Shown here piece by piece: positions 34,036 through 43,422 of a stretch of 64,000 nt of DNA (within the stretch, counting starts at the first letter, position 1; every line of letters starts with the position of its first letter). Location: contig JACKER010000011.1 of the NCBI GenBank assembly GCA_020632925.1, forward strand, positions 62,001 through 126,000, in the 5' to 3' direction. Below the pieces are notes generated by a model. The model searched no databases. It saw only the letters and a list, made by a program, of their open reading frames with translations, and was not told the DNA's origin. Source of the stretch: Alphaproteobacteria bacterium. GTDB lineage: Bacteria; Myxococcota_A; UBA796; GCA-2862545. The position numbers and the translations under genes were made by a program.

Positions 34036-35553
34036 GTGACCCCCTGGATCCTCTCGCTGCTCGCCACCGGCTCGGCCCAGGCTCAGGGGTACTCGATCGA
34101 CTTCGAGTTCGTCCGGCCGGGGTTCGGCGCGGGCGCGCTGCCGGGCCTCGCGACCCCGTCCATCGACGCGCCAGGTGCGATCCGCGCGGGGACGCTCGTC
34201 CAGTACGAGCGCGCGCCGGTCACGCTGTTCGATCCGATCGAGCAGGTCGAGCGAGGCGCCATCGTCGCGAACCACGGCGGCGCCGCGCTCGGGGTGTCCG
34301 TCGATCTCACGAAGTGGCTCGCGGTGGACGCGACCCTGCCCTTCGGGTGGCACGGCGGGACGGAGATCCCCGAGCTCGCGGGGGACGGCGGCGGGCTCGG
34401 CGACATCGGGGGCACGATCCGGCTGGTGGCGCCCGCGGCGGGCCCGGTGACCCTGGGGCTGCGGGCGGGCGGGACGCTGCCGAGCGGGCTGCAGCTGTCG
34501 TACCTCGGGGAGGAGTCGCCGCGGCTGATGGCGGGGCTGCTCGCGCAGCTCGAGGTCGGCAAGGTGCGGGTGGCGACCGACCTCGGGACCACCATCCGCG
34601 AGGACACGCCGACCGGGGCGGGCTTCACGCAGGGCGACGAGCTCTCGCTCACCCTCGGCGGGCTGTTCGCGGCGACACCCCGGGTGGGCGTGGCGGCGGT
34701 GGTGTTCGGCCGCGCCGGGCTCCCGTCGTTCCTGCAGGGCGGCGCCGAGAACGCCGTCGAGGCGCTGATCGGTCCCCAGGTGCGGCCGGTGGACGCGCTG
34801 CTGCTGGACGCGGGCGTCGGCCGCGGGTTCACCGAGGGGTACGGTACGACGGACGTGCGGCTCTACGCTCAGGTGACCTGGCGCTTCGTCCGCCGTCCGC
34901 CGCCCGAGCCCGAGATCGTGCAGGTCGAGGTCCCGGTCTACATCGACCGCATCGTCGAGGTGGAGGTGCCCGCCCCCGCGCCGCCGCCGGAGCCCGGGTG
35001 GGAGGAGGGCCAGCTCGCCCGCGTGGTCGACGACCAGATCGTCATCCGCGACATGCTGGAGTTCGTGGTCGACACGAACACGCTCCTCGAGAAGTCGCGC
35101 CCCACGCTGGTGGCGGTCGCCGACATCCTCAAGGCCGAGCCGCGCATCGGGTTCGTCGTCATCGTCGGGCACGCCAGCATCGAGGGCAGCCACCGCCACA
35201 ACTACGACCTGTCCGAGAGCCGCGCCCAGCGGGTCTACGAGGAGCTGCTGGAGCTCGGCGTGCACCCGAGCCGCCTCGGGTACCGCGCGATGGGCGAGGT
35301 CGAGACGTTGGTGGAGGGCACCGACGAGGCCTCCCTGCAGCCCAACCGGCGCGTCGAGTTCCGCATCGTCCGCCAGTACCCGACCGACGACCTCCCCGAG
35401 TACCCGAAGAGCTTCCCCATCCCCTGGACCGGCGAGCTGCGCGACGCGCCCTACCGCCTCCCGCCCCAGCGCGTCGGAGACCCCGTCGAAGAGCCGGTGC
35501 CCGAGGAGGTGCCTGCTCCTGAGGCACCGCCGGATCCCGGTGGCGGGCAGTGA
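34036..35553 (+). CDS. OmpA-family outer membrane protein
   Basis: This 505-residue protein starts with GTG and a signal peptide (VTPWILSLLATGSAQAQ|G). Residues about 20-290 are rich in alternating hydrophobic strands ending in aromatic residues and probably form a transmembrane beta-barrel. A short linker with V/E/P repeats follows. The OmpA domain (about 328-455) has the peptidoglycan-binding signature VIVGHASIEG, NYDLSESRAQRVYEEL and NRRVEFRIV. The C-terminal tail is Pro/Glu-rich. It anchors the outer membrane to peptidoglycan. No SD is apparent before the GTG. Confidence 0.92.
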   Translation: MTPWILSLLATGSAQAQGYSIDFEFVRPGFGAGALPGLATPSIDAPGAIRAGTLVQYERAPVTLFDPIEQVERGAIVANHGGAALGVSVDLTKWLAVDATLPFGWHGGTEIPELAGDGGGLGDIGGTIRLVAPAAGPVTLGLRAGGTLPSGLQLSYLGEESPRLMAGLLAQLEVGKVRVATDLGTTIREDTPTGAGFTQGDELSLTLGGLFAATPRVGVAAVVFGRAGLPSFLQGGAENAVEALIGPQVRPVDALLLDAGVGRGFTEGYGTTDVRLYAQVTWRFVRRPPPEPEIVQVEVPVYIDRIVEVEVPAPAPPPEPGWEEGQLARVVDDQIVIRDMLEFVVDTNTLLEKSRPTLVAVADILKAEPRIGFVVIVGHASIEGSHRHNYDLSESRAQRVYEELLELGVHPSRLGYRAMGEVETLVEGTDEASLQPNRRVEFRIVRQYPTDDLPEYPKSFPIPWTGELRDAPYRLPPQRVGDPVEEPVPEEVPAPEAPPDPGGGQ

Positions 35554-35622
35554 GGCGTGCGCCAGCGCACGTTTACCGTGTCGCGTTTGGAGGGCACCAC
35601 CTGATCGCGAGAGGATCCCGCC

Positions 35623-35919
35623 ATGCACCTTCGTCTCCTGGTCATCCTGTTCCTTGCGTGTCGACACGAACCGCAGGCGCACGGACCCCAGGAGCACCTG
35701 GCGCGGGAGGGTGCACGCTGCTTCGCGGCCGAGGAGTGCGCCAGCGGGAGGTGCGAAGGCGAGGGCTGTGGTCCCGACGAGCCGGGTCGATGCGTCCCGG
35801 TGCTCCGATCGTGTTGGCAGAACCTCACGCCGTACTGCCGATGTGATGGACGGACGGTCAGCTCGAGCGGCAACTGCCCCGGGATGCGGTACTCGCATCG
35901 TGGGACGTGCGAGCCGTGA
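35623..35919 (+). CDS. Small Cys-rich secreted protein
   Basis: This 98-residue protein has a leader MHLRLLVILFLAC with a lipobox-like LAC. Ten cysteines follow in the mature part in patterns such as CFAAEECASGRCEGEGC and CWQNLTPYCRC, implying several disulfides. The ATG at 35623 follows a GGATC/GAGAGG stretch, and a TACCGT box at 35574-35579 may be its promoter. Similar small Cys-rich lipoproteins are frequent in Myxococcota. Function unknown. Confidence 0.7.
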   Translation: MHLRLLVILFLACRHEPQAHGPQEHLAREGARCFAAEECASGRCEGEGCGPDEPGRCVPVLRSCWQNLTPYCRCDGRTVSSSGNCPGMRYSHRGTCEP

Positions 35920-35986
35920 GCGAATCCGCGGTGGGTCACGTCCCCGACGGCGTGATACCCGCGAACTCCGTCCCTGGGGAGGTACC

Positions 35987-38023
35987 TTGTCCGGAGCCAG
36001 CATCCACCCGCCCGAGTCCGTGGGCACGCTCGTCGACCTGCTGAAGCTGCGCGTCTCCGAGGACCCCGACCGCCGGATGTACACCTTCCTCGAGGACGGT
36101 GAGCGCGAGGGCGCGGTGTGGACCCGGGCCGACCTCGACCGCAAGGCGCGCGCCGTGGCCGCCGAGCTCCAGGCGCTCGGGCTCGTGAAGGGCGACGCGG
36201 CGCTCCTGGTGTACCCGCAGGGGCTCGACTTCGTCAGCGCGCTCGTCGGCTGCATGTACGCGGGCGTGCTCGGGGTCCCCGCACCCTCCCCGGACCCGTC
36301 CCGCCTCGCGCGGACCGCGCCCCGCCTCGCCCAGATCGCCCGCAACGCCGGCGCCAAGGTGGTGCTCGTCCACTCCGGGCTGTACGAGCTGCACGAGTAC
36401 CTCCCGAGCGAGCTGCCGGACATCGCCTGGCTCGTGACCGACGGCATCTCCGACGACAAGGCCCAGGCCTACGTCGAGGTCACGTCCACCGCGGACGACG
36501 TGGCCTACCTGCAGTACACCTCGGGCTCCACGAGCGCCCCCAAGGGCGTGATGGTGAAGTACCGCAACCTCCTCGCCCACGCGTGGGGCGTGCAGGAGTG
36601 GCACGCTCACCCGCCCGAGGGGACGATGGTGAGCTGGCTGCCCCTGTTCCACGACTACGGGCTGGTCTACGGCCTGTTCCACGCGCTCTACGTCGGCTGC
36701 GACGCGGTCCTGCTCTCGCCACAGGCCTTCGTGCAGCGGCCCATGCGCTGGCTCGAGGCCATCTCGAAGTACCGCGGGACCTTCTCGCCGACGCCGAACT
36801 TCGCGCTCGACCTCTGCGTCTCGAAGTCCACGCCCGCCGAGCGCGCCAAGCTGGACCTGTCCTGCTGGACGCTGCTCAACGGCTCCGAGCCCATCCACGA
36901 GGACACGGAGCGCCGCTTCGGGGAGGCCTTCGCGGTCGCGAACTTCCAGACGAAGCAGATGGTGCACGCGTACGGCATGGCCGAGTCCACGCTGATCATC
37001 TCGGTCGAGCCGTACGACCGCGACGGCCGCTTCCTCCACATCGACGGCGACGCGTACGAGCGCAACGAGGTCGTCCTGGTCGACGAGCAGGCCCCCGGCA
37101 TGCAGAGCGTGGCCAGCTGCGGCCCGCCGCTCCCGGGCACGACGGTGCGCATCGTCGACCCGCAGACGAGCAAGGCGCTCGCGGACGGGCGCGTGGGCGA
37201 GGTGTGGGTCGCGGGCGGCATCGTCTGCCACGGGTACTGGAAGAACGAGGAGGCGACGGAGGAGACCTTCCGCGCCCGGATCGTCGGCTCGGACGAGGGG
37301 CCCTTCCTGCGCACCGGCGACCTCGGGTTCATCCACGACGGCCGGCTCTACATCTCCGGCCGCCACAAGGATCTGATCATCGTCCACGGCGCCAACAAGC
37401 ACCCGCAGGACATCGAGTGGCAGATCCAGGCGCTGCACCCCGCCTTCCGTCCGTCCTGTGGCGCCGCCTTCGGGCTGTACGTCGAGGGCGAGGAGCGGCT
37501 GGGCTTCGTGTCCGAGGTCAAGCCCGAGCTCGTGGACGACCTGCAGAAGGTGTACGCCGCGGTGTTCGAGGTCGCCGGCCTCAACGGGCTCACGGTCGCG
37601 AAGATCGCGCTCATCCAGCCCCGCTCGCTGCCCAAGACCTCGTCGGGCAAGGTCCAGCGCCGCCTGACGCGCGACCTGCTCAAGCAGGGCAAGCTCCCGC
37701 TCGTCGCCGAGTGGACGATGGAGCCGCCGCCGCCGGGGTCCGACGCCTCCGACCTGCGCGAGCGCATCGCCGAGCGGCCGAAGCGGGCGCGGGCGCTGGT
37801 CGTGGAGCGCCTGCGGGGCAAGGCGGGCTCGCTCGTGGGCCTGCCCGCCGACCAGGTCTCCGCGGACCGCGCGCTGCGCGAGCAGGGCCTGGACTCGGTC
37901 GCCGCCGTGGAGCTGGTCGAGTGGCTCGAGCGCGCCACGGGTACCGAGCTCGGCGTGGCCACCGTGTTCGAGTGCGCGAACATCGACGAGCTCGCGGACC
38001 TCGTCCTGCTCCGCCTCCGGTAG
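35987..38023 (+). CDS. Fatty acyl-AMP ligase fused to an acyl carrier domain
   Basis: This 678-residue enzyme belongs to the ANL superfamily. It activates fatty acids as acyl-adenylates and would load them on its own carrier domain. The P-loop A3 motif YTSGSTSAPKGVM is at about 177-189. WLPLFHDYGLVYG, MVHAYGMAEST and LRTGDLGFIHDGRLYISGR are the FAAL-type A4, A5 and A7/A8 motifs. The C-terminal carrier domain (about 600-678) has EQGLDSVAAVEL with the phosphopantetheine serine. GGGGAGG lies just before a TTG start at 35987; a GTG at 36018 is an alternative. No PKS or NRPS gene is adjacent, so the product of the pathway is unknown. Confidence 0.92.
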   Translation: MSGASIHPPESVGTLVDLLKLRVSEDPDRRMYTFLEDGEREGAVWTRADLDRKARAVAAELQALGLVKGDAALLVYPQGLDFVSALVGCMYAGVLGVPAPSPDPSRLARTAPRLAQIARNAGAKVVLVHSGLYELHEYLPSELPDIAWLVTDGISDDKAQAYVEVTSTADDVAYLQYTSGSTSAPKGVMVKYRNLLAHAWGVQEWHAHPPEGTMVSWLPLFHDYGLVYGLFHALYVGCDAVLLSPQAFVQRPMRWLEAISKYRGTFSPTPNFALDLCVSKSTPAERAKLDLSCWTLLNGSEPIHEDTERRFGEAFAVANFQTKQMVHAYGMAESTLIISVEPYDRDGRFLHIDGDAYERNEVVLVDEQAPGMQSVASCGPPLPGTTVRIVDPQTSKALADGRVGEVWVAGGIVCHGYWKNEEATEETFRARIVGSDEGPFLRTGDLGFIHDGRLYISGRHKDLIIVHGANKHPQDIEWQIQALHPAFRPSCGAAFGLYVEGEERLGFVSEVKPELVDDLQKVYAAVFEVAGLNGLTVAKIALIQPRSLPKTSSGKVQRRLTRDLLKQGKLPLVAEWTMEPPPPGSDASDLRERIAERPKRARALVVERLRGKAGSLVGLPADQVSADRALREQGLDSVAAVELVEWLERATGTELGVATVFECANIDELADLVLLRLR

Positions 38024-38037
38024 CCCCGCCCGGGGCT
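38022..38037. terminator. Hairpin between convergent genes
   Basis: AGCCCC-GCCC-GGGGCT forms a six-pair GC-rich stem overlapping the stop codons of both converging genes. There is no T-run on either side, so it is only a candidate bidirectional terminator. Confidence 0.35.
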
Positions 38038-40550
38038 CAGCTCCGGCGACGACGACGCAGGAGGAGGGCGAGGAGCGGGGTGAAGGCCCACGCGCCGCGG
38101 CCGGTCCCCGGCGTGGCGCACTTGCAGCCGCCGCCGTCGTCCGTGTCGTCGGTGGTGACGCCGTCCGTCGTGGGCACGTCGGTGTCGCCCGTGTCCGTGG
38201 GCAGCCCCGTGTCGCCGGTCTCCGTGACGACGGGCTCGCCCGCGATCGCGAACCAGCGCTCGTCGGACCAGGCCGCGCCGTCGGGCGAGGTCCAGGTGGC
38301 GACGAGGACGTGCCGGCCGGCGGGGACGGTGATGTCCGCGACCGGGCTCGATGCCACCGTGGCGCCGTCGAGCTTCAGCGTCCACGTGCCCCCGGTCGTC
38401 CCGCTCGAGCCCGAGGTCACGTCGACGTGCGCGAGGTACCCGCCGCCCTCGGTGGTCTCGTCGGCGCACAGGTCGGCGCCCGCGTTCACGCGGACCGACG
38501 GCAGCCAGTCCTCGACGTCGTTGTGGAGCCGCGCGGGCGCGGGCCACACCTTGCCCACGGGCGAGGCGTCGGGCGTCCAGCCCGCGGGGACGTCGACGAA
38601 CAGCCCCTCCTGCGTCCCGTTGGTGGCCCGGCGCAGGGACACGGTGCCGGGCGAGCTGCTGGTGGCCGGGTTGACGTAGAACGCCGCCAGCCCGGCGGGG
38701 GTGCCGCCCACCACCATCTTCCCGCCGTCGCAGGCCGGTCCGTCCCAGGCCACCGCCAGAGCGCTCGCCGTGGGGTGGTCGAGGGCCAGGAACTCGATCA
38801 CTGCGTCCGAGGTCGACGACGGCAGGCCCGACACCGTGACCAGCCCGTCGCTCGTGCGGTACAGCGGGATCGGCGCCGTCACGCGCACGTCCGCCGTCTC
38901 CAGCGCGTACATCGTCTGGTTGTAGTCGTACCGGGGGATCGGATCGGACGTCGTCAGCCGGTTCGACATCGTCAGCTCGAACAGCATCCGGCGGCCGGAG
39001 CCGAGCTCGGCGTGGATGTACGGGTCGTAGACGTTGTACCCGTCGTGCTCGACGATGCGCACCGCGTACGGCCAGGGCCCCGTCGGGGCGTCCGCCTCGG
39101 CGTACCAGACATCACCGAGCAGCGAGCTCGTGCCTCCGGTCTGGTTGAAGACGCGCTGCCAGCGGTGGCGGTAGGGCGAGTACGCGATGGAGTCGCTGTA
39201 CGGAACGACCGCCGCGCCCGTGGCGACGTCGACGGGCGGGTCCTCGTCGGCCACCGTGCGCGCGTCGAGCCGATCGCGGATCAGGCGCCAGGTCCACCGC
39301 TCCGACCCGTCGGGCCAGGTGTCGGTCGAGCCGTTCGCGAGGGTGGGGGTGTAGACCTCCCAGCTGTTGAGGGGGGTGCCCGCGTCCTCCAGGGTGGCCG
39401 GGAAGCGGAAGCCCTCCTCGAGATAGACGTCGCCGCCACGGTTGTTCGGGACGGAGACACCCACGGCCGGGGCCACCGTGCTCCACGCCACCTCGTGCTC
39501 GAAGGTCAGCGTCGCCTGGTTCCAGACGGTGACGCCGCGCTCGATCACGTCGACCCCGTCCGACTTGGCATAGAACACGACCGTCTTGGGGACGCCGTTG
39601 TCGTCCACCAGCGCGGGGCCCGCGACGGACAGCGTCTCGTCCACGCCCTTGGGGACGTCCAGCACGAGCCTCGGCGAGCCGGACACGCCGTCGAGGAAGT
39701 ACGACAGGTTCACGCCGTCTTCCGGGTCGGCCAGGGGGCGCGCGAGGGCGCCGGCCACGTCCACGCCGCTCACCGGGTACCCCGGACCCACGGTCGCGCC
39801 ATAGAGCCAGACGTCGGCGTTCTGGCCGGGCACCACCATCACCGAGTCCTGCCCCATCACCCGCGCGTTGAGCAGCCCCTCGTCGATGGGCACGTTCTGC
39901 CCGAGCAGCACCGAGTCGCGGTAGATGCCGCGCCCCGTCACGCGGTACAGCCGGTCGGCGACGTTCGTGCGGACGACGGAGGTCGTGGTCGACCCTCCCT
40001 CGGTGACCGTCGCCTGGAACGGGCTGCCCTGGTACCCGTGCAGCGCGTCGATCTCGAACGTGACGGAGCGCCCGTACAGCGAGGGATCGCGCACGGCGAT
40101 GCGGCCGCCGCTGTCCGTCCAGTACTCGGCGACCGGCCCGGTCACGTGCACCATCGGCACCCCGCGACCCGAGCTGTCGACGACCAGGATCTCGAACGGA
40201 TCGTCCGTCGCGCCGGTGAGCAGCAGATCGCGGTTGATGGTCCCGAGGACGCAGGCCGGTGGGTCGGACAGCTTCTCGAGGACCAGATCCTCGCGGCCGC
40301 CCTCCACCACATCGAAGGCCTGACCGCGGAACCCGAGCGCGTCGGGGGCGAGGGTGTAGTTCAGGGTCGGCGTGACCTCGAACCACACGCGCTCGTCCAC
40401 CAGGCCGGGCTCGTCGAACGCGACCCAGCCGGTCTCGTCGCTGACGAGGCGCTGGCCGTCGGTGGTGTGGAGCTCGACGCACGGCGCGGGCTGGCCGCCC
40501 TGGTCGAGGAGGTGGAGGCCGAACGGTGCAGTGGCGAAGAGAGGGAGCAT
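38037..40550 (-). CDS. Large secreted protein with MYXO-CTERM tail
   Basis: This 837-residue protein of unknown function has a short N-terminal hydrophobic segment (MLPLFATAPFGLHLL) that is a weak signal peptide. Residues about 18-240 contain two or more carboxypeptidase-regulatory-like beta units (CVELHTTDGQRLVSDETGWV; ILVVDSSGRGVPMVHV with GGRIAV). The middle is beta-rich without recognised motifs. The tail has a T/D/G-rich linker (TGDTGLPTDTGDTD), then GGGCKCATPG, a hydrophobic helix and LLLRRRRRS, a clear MYXO-CTERM. It is probably exported and anchored at the cell surface. ATG at 40550. Confidence 0.85.
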   Translation of the reverse strand: MLPLFATAPFGLHLLDQGGQPAPCVELHTTDGQRLVSDETGWVAFDEPGLVDERVWFEVTPTLNYTLAPDALGFRGQAFDVVEGGREDLVLEKLSDPPACVLGTINRDLLLTGATDDPFEILVVDSSGRGVPMVHVTGPVAEYWTDSGGRIAVRDPSLYGRSVTFEIDALHGYQGSPFQATVTEGGSTTTSVVRTNVADRLYRVTGRGIYRDSVLLGQNVPIDEGLLNARVMGQDSVMVVPGQNADVWLYGATVGPGYPVSGVDVAGALARPLADPEDGVNLSYFLDGVSGSPRLVLDVPKGVDETLSVAGPALVDDNGVPKTVVFYAKSDGVDVIERGVTVWNQATLTFEHEVAWSTVAPAVGVSVPNNRGGDVYLEEGFRFPATLEDAGTPLNSWEVYTPTLANGSTDTWPDGSERWTWRLIRDRLDARTVADEDPPVDVATGAAVVPYSDSIAYSPYRHRWQRVFNQTGGTSSLLGDVWYAEADAPTGPWPYAVRIVEHDGYNVYDPYIHAELGSGRRMLFELTMSNRLTTSDPIPRYDYNQTMYALETADVRVTAPIPLYRTSDGLVTVSGLPSSTSDAVIEFLALDHPTASALAVAWDGPACDGGKMVVGGTPAGLAAFYVNPATSSSPGTVSLRRATNGTQEGLFVDVPAGWTPDASPVGKVWPAPARLHNDVEDWLPSVRVNAGADLCADETTEGGGYLAHVDVTSGSSGTTGGTWTLKLDGATVASSPVADITVPAGRHVLVATWTSPDGAAWSDERWFAIAGEPVVTETGDTGLPTDTGDTDVPTTDGVTTDDTDDGGGCKCATPGTGRGAWAFTPLLALLLRRRRRS

Positions 40551-40596
40551 GAGGCACGGTTAGCACGCCGCACAGCCGCTCGCAGCGCCGAGGACC

Positions 40597-41283
40597 ATGC
40601 TCCGCTCCGTCGACGTCACCGCTTCCACCAACGACGATGCCCGAGCCTGGGCGCGCGAGGGCGCTCCGCACGGCGCCGCGGTCGTCGCTCGCCGGCAGAC
40701 CGCGGGCCGCGGCCGCCTCGGTCGGCGCTGGGAGAGTGAGGCGGCGGGCAACGTCTACCTCTCGGTGATCCTGCGGCGGCGCTGGGAGCCGAGCCGGGTG
40801 CCGCTCGCCTGTCTGGCGGCCGCGATCGCCGTCGCCGAGGAGGCGGGCGAGGCCTACGGGATCAAGTGGCCCAACGACGTGCTGGCGCCCGATGGACGCA
40901 AGGTGTCGGGCATCCTCGCGGAGGCCGAGTGGGAAGGGGGCGAGCTGGCCTTCCTGGTGGTCGGTGTGGGGGTGAACGTGTCCGCCGCGCCCGCCCTCCC
41001 CACGGCCACCTCCCTGTGTGCGGACGGGACGCCCCGGGACGCCGACGACTTCGCTCGCGCCGTCGTGCGCAGGCTGATCGAGGTGGTCGAGCTGCCCTCT
41101 GAGGTCCTGCTGGACCGCTGGCGCGCGCGGTCCGCGACGCTCGGACGTCGGGTCCGGGTCGGTGAGGTCGAGGGGGTGGCGGAGGACGTGGACACGGACG
41201 GCGCCCTGCTCGTCCGGACGGCCACGGGCCCCACCCGGGTGCTCGCCGGTGACGTGGAGCTGATCGGCCGCTTCGACTCCTGA
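40597..41283 (+). CDS. birA: Biotin--[acetyl-CoA-carboxylase] ligase
   Basis: This 228-residue enzyme makes biotinyl-AMP and attaches biotin to the conserved lysine of carboxyl carrier proteins. It shows the ATP/biotin loop GRGRLGRRW (37-45), the catalytic KWPND (90-94) and a C-terminal SH3-like domain (about 180-228). The N-terminal DNA-binding domain of E. coli BirA is absent, so it is a monofunctional ligase. It begins the long plus-strand run that includes a biotin carboxylase and a biotin-carrier fusion 5-8 kb downstream, its probable client. Confidence 0.95.
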   Translation: MLRSVDVTASTNDDARAWAREGAPHGAAVVARRQTAGRGRLGRRWESEAAGNVYLSVILRRRWEPSRVPLACLAAAIAVAEEAGEAYGIKWPNDVLAPDGRKVSGILAEAEWEGGELAFLVVGVGVNVSAAPALPTATSLCADGTPRDADDFARAVVRRLIEVVELPSEVLLDRWRARSATLGRRVRVGEVEGVAEDVDTDGALLVRTATGPTRVLAGDVELIGRFDS

Positions 41284-41285
41284 GG

Positions 41286-41294
41286 TGCTAGATT
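41286..41294 (+). promoter_or_regulatory. Extended -10 box (TGCTAGATT)
   Basis: TGCTAGATT lies immediately after the birA stop and 20 bp before the ATG at 41315, which has GGAGG 6 nt upstream. It fits the TGnTAnnnT extended -10 pattern seen before several genes here. It would give the lipoprotein-ATPase-Lgt unit its own promoter. Confidence 0.4.
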
Positions 41295-41314
41295 CTCGGA
41301 CCCGGAGGGATGGG

Positions 41315-41815
41315 ATGGGTCGTCGGATCGTCGTCACCACGCTGCTCGGCGCCGCTGTCGCCTGCGGGCACAAGGACCCACCGGCGAGCCCCACGCCCGA
41401 GCCGCCGGTGATCGCCAACCCGCCGCCGCCCGAGCCGATGGTGGGCAACCCGCCGGCCCCGGAGCCGCCGCCCGAGCCCCAGCCGCTCTCGACGCACGAC
41501 CTGACCCGCTTCACGCGCGTGCTCAACGGCAAGGACGCGGAGGAGCGGCGCATCCTGCGGCGCAGCGACGGCACCTGCTACGTGAACCTGCCCCTGCCGC
41601 CCGCCGAGGGTCCCCCGATCAGCTTCCGCCCGCCGCCGCAGCAGGACACGGCCTGTCCGCCCCACATGTCCGACGCGAGCTGGGACGCCTGTCTCGGCAC
41701 CGTCCAGGCCACCGAGGACCTCTCCGAGTGCGCCTGCCTGGTGATGGGCAACCCGCCCCCGCCGCCGCGGCGTCTCGACGCCTGCCCGACCGCCGCCACT
41801 CCCGAGGAGCCCTGA
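41315..41815 (+). CDS. Proline-rich lipoprotein of unknown function
   Basis: This 166-residue lipoprotein has a leader ending LLGAAVAC (lipobox). It has a long Pro/Glu-rich spacer (about 22-62, with repeats such as NPPPPEP and NPPAPEP) that could cross the periplasm. A C-terminal domain has six cysteines (TCYVNLPL, DTACPPHM, WDACLG, ECACLV, LDACP). Its TGA overlaps the ATG of the AAA+ ATPase gene (TGATG), so the two are translationally coupled. Family not recognised. Confidence 0.82.
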   Translation: MGRRIVVTTLLGAAVACGHKDPPASPTPEPPVIANPPPPEPMVGNPPAPEPPPEPQPLSTHDLTRFTRVLNGKDAEERRILRRSDGTCYVNLPLPPAEGPPISFRPPPQQDTACPPHMSDASWDACLGTVQATEDLSECACLVMGNPPPPPRRLDACPTAATPEEP

Positions 41816-43422
41816 TGCCCGACGACAGCAAGTCGCGTCCGCCGTTCCCGACCCGTCCGCCGCCGTCCACGCCCCCGCAGCGCCCCGCGCCGCGCCCGGC
41901 CGTGCCCGCGTCGGCCGCGCCGGCTCCGTCGCCCGCCGCGGCCCCGCGTCCCGCCCCCTCGCCCGCGGCCGCTCCCCGCGCGGGGACGGTGCCCGCCGAT
42001 GTCCGCGCCGCCCAGGCCCGCGCGATGGCGCAGGTGAGCATGCAGGGAGGGCGCCCCGCGATCCAGCCGGTGGCCGTCGCCGTGGGCCCGCAGGGGGACG
42101 GTCGCAGCGCCGCCCCTCGCGCCGTCGCGGTCTCCCGTCCGCCACCGCCCGACACCGCGAGGTCCAAGCCCGAGGAGCCGGAGTTCTATCCGCTCGAGCC
42201 TCGCTCCTGGGACGAGGCGGGCATCAGCGACACGCAGACGATGGCGCTCGTGCTCCGCTTCCTCCTCGGGTCTTCGGCGCAGACCGGCAAGAACATCGCG
42301 GAGGCGCTGGGGCTGCCGCTCGCGATGATCCGCGAGGTCCTGGACCGCGCCAAGAACGAGAAGCTCGTCGCCTACCGCAGCACGACGGTGATGGGCGACT
42401 ACGTGACGGAGCTCACCGAGACCGGCCAGACCTGGGCGCACGAGTCTCGCAAGCTCACGTCCTACGTCGGCCACGCCCCCGTCCCCTGGGAGCACTACGT
42501 CGAGGCCATGAAGTACCAGGCCCTGACGAACAAGAACCCGGGTGTCGAGGACCTGCAGCGCGCGTTCGCCGATCTGCAGGTCAGCGAGGACATGTTCGAC
42601 CGGCTCGGCCCCGCGGTGACCTCGGGCAAGGCCATGTTCCTGTTCGGCGAGCCCGGCAACGGCAAGACCAGCCTCGCCGAGCGCATGACGCGCTGCTTCG
42701 GCGGCACGATCTGGATCCCGCGCACGCTCGACATCGGCGGGTACTACGTCAAGCTGTTCGACGCGGCGATCCACAAGCCCGTGGAGCCCGATCCGACGCG
42801 CCACCGCGGCCGGGACCGCCGCTGGATCCGCATCGAGCGGCCCACCGTCATCGCCGGCGGCGAGCTCACGCTCGAGATGCTCGAGATCCGGTACGACGAG
42901 ACCAGCCGGACCTGCGAGGCGCCGATGCAGCTCAAGGCGAACGCCGGCACGCTGGTCATCGACGACTTCGGCCGCGGCAACACCAAGCCCCGCGACCTGC
43001 TGAACCGCTGGATCTTCCCGCTCGAGAAGAAGCGGGACTTCCTGTCGATCCCCGACGGCCGCAAGGTCGAGGCACCCTTCGACGCGCTGCTCGTCTTCAG
43101 CACCAACCTCGAGCCGCGCGATCTGGCGGACGAGGCCTTCCTCCGCCGCATCCCGTACAAGATCCATGTCGGCGACCCGGCCGAGGACGAGTTCGCGGAG
43201 CTCGTGGTCAAGGTGGCGGAGGGCATGAAGGTCACGCTCGAGCCGCACTCCGTGAAGTACCTCGTCGAGCGCCACTACAAGATGAACAAGCGACCGATGC
43301 GGATGTGCCACCCGCGCGACCTGCTCGCGCAGATCGTCCACCTCTGCGAGTACGAGCGCCGGCCGCTGAAGGCCGGGCCCGCCGAGTGGGATCGGGTGGC
43401 AGCGAATTACTTCGGCATCTGA
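41815..43422 (+). CDS. AAA+ ATPase with N-terminal winged-helix-like region
   Basis: This 535-residue cytoplasmic ATPase has a disordered Pro/Ala-rich N-terminus (1-110). A winged-helix-like segment (about 135-205) has IAEALGLPLAMIREVLDRAK and TELTETGQTWA. The AAA+ core has Walker A GEPGNGKTS near 278, Walker B LVIDDFGRG about 380-388, a sensor-1-like FSTNLEPRDL and an arginine-finger-like RRIPYK about 446. The core most resembles MoxR-type or regulatory AAA+ proteins, but the family is not identified with certainty. It overlaps a lipoprotein upstream and an Lgt paralogue downstream (both TGATG), which suggests a role linked to envelope protein handling. Confidence 0.85.
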   Translation: MPDDSKSRPPFPTRPPPSTPPQRPAPRPAVPASAAPAPSPAAAPRPAPSPAAAPRAGTVPADVRAAQARAMAQVSMQGGRPAIQPVAVAVGPQGDGRSAAPRAVAVSRPPPPDTARSKPEEPEFYPLEPRSWDEAGISDTQTMALVLRFLLGSSAQTGKNIAEALGLPLAMIREVLDRAKNEKLVAYRSTTVMGDYVTELTETGQTWAHESRKLTSYVGHAPVPWEHYVEAMKYQALTNKNPGVEDLQRAFADLQVSEDMFDRLGPAVTSGKAMFLFGEPGNGKTSLAERMTRCFGGTIWIPRTLDIGGYYVKLFDAAIHKPVEPDPTRHRGRDRRWIRIERPTVIAGGELTLEMLEIRYDETSRTCEAPMQLKANAGTLVIDDFGRGNTKPRDLLNRWIFPLEKKRDFLSIPDGRKVEAPFDALLVFSTNLEPRDLADEAFLRRIPYKIHVGDPAEDEFAELVVKVAEGMKVTLEPHSVKYLVERHYKMNKRPMRMCHPRDLLAQIVHLCEYERRPLKAGPAEWDRVAANYFGI

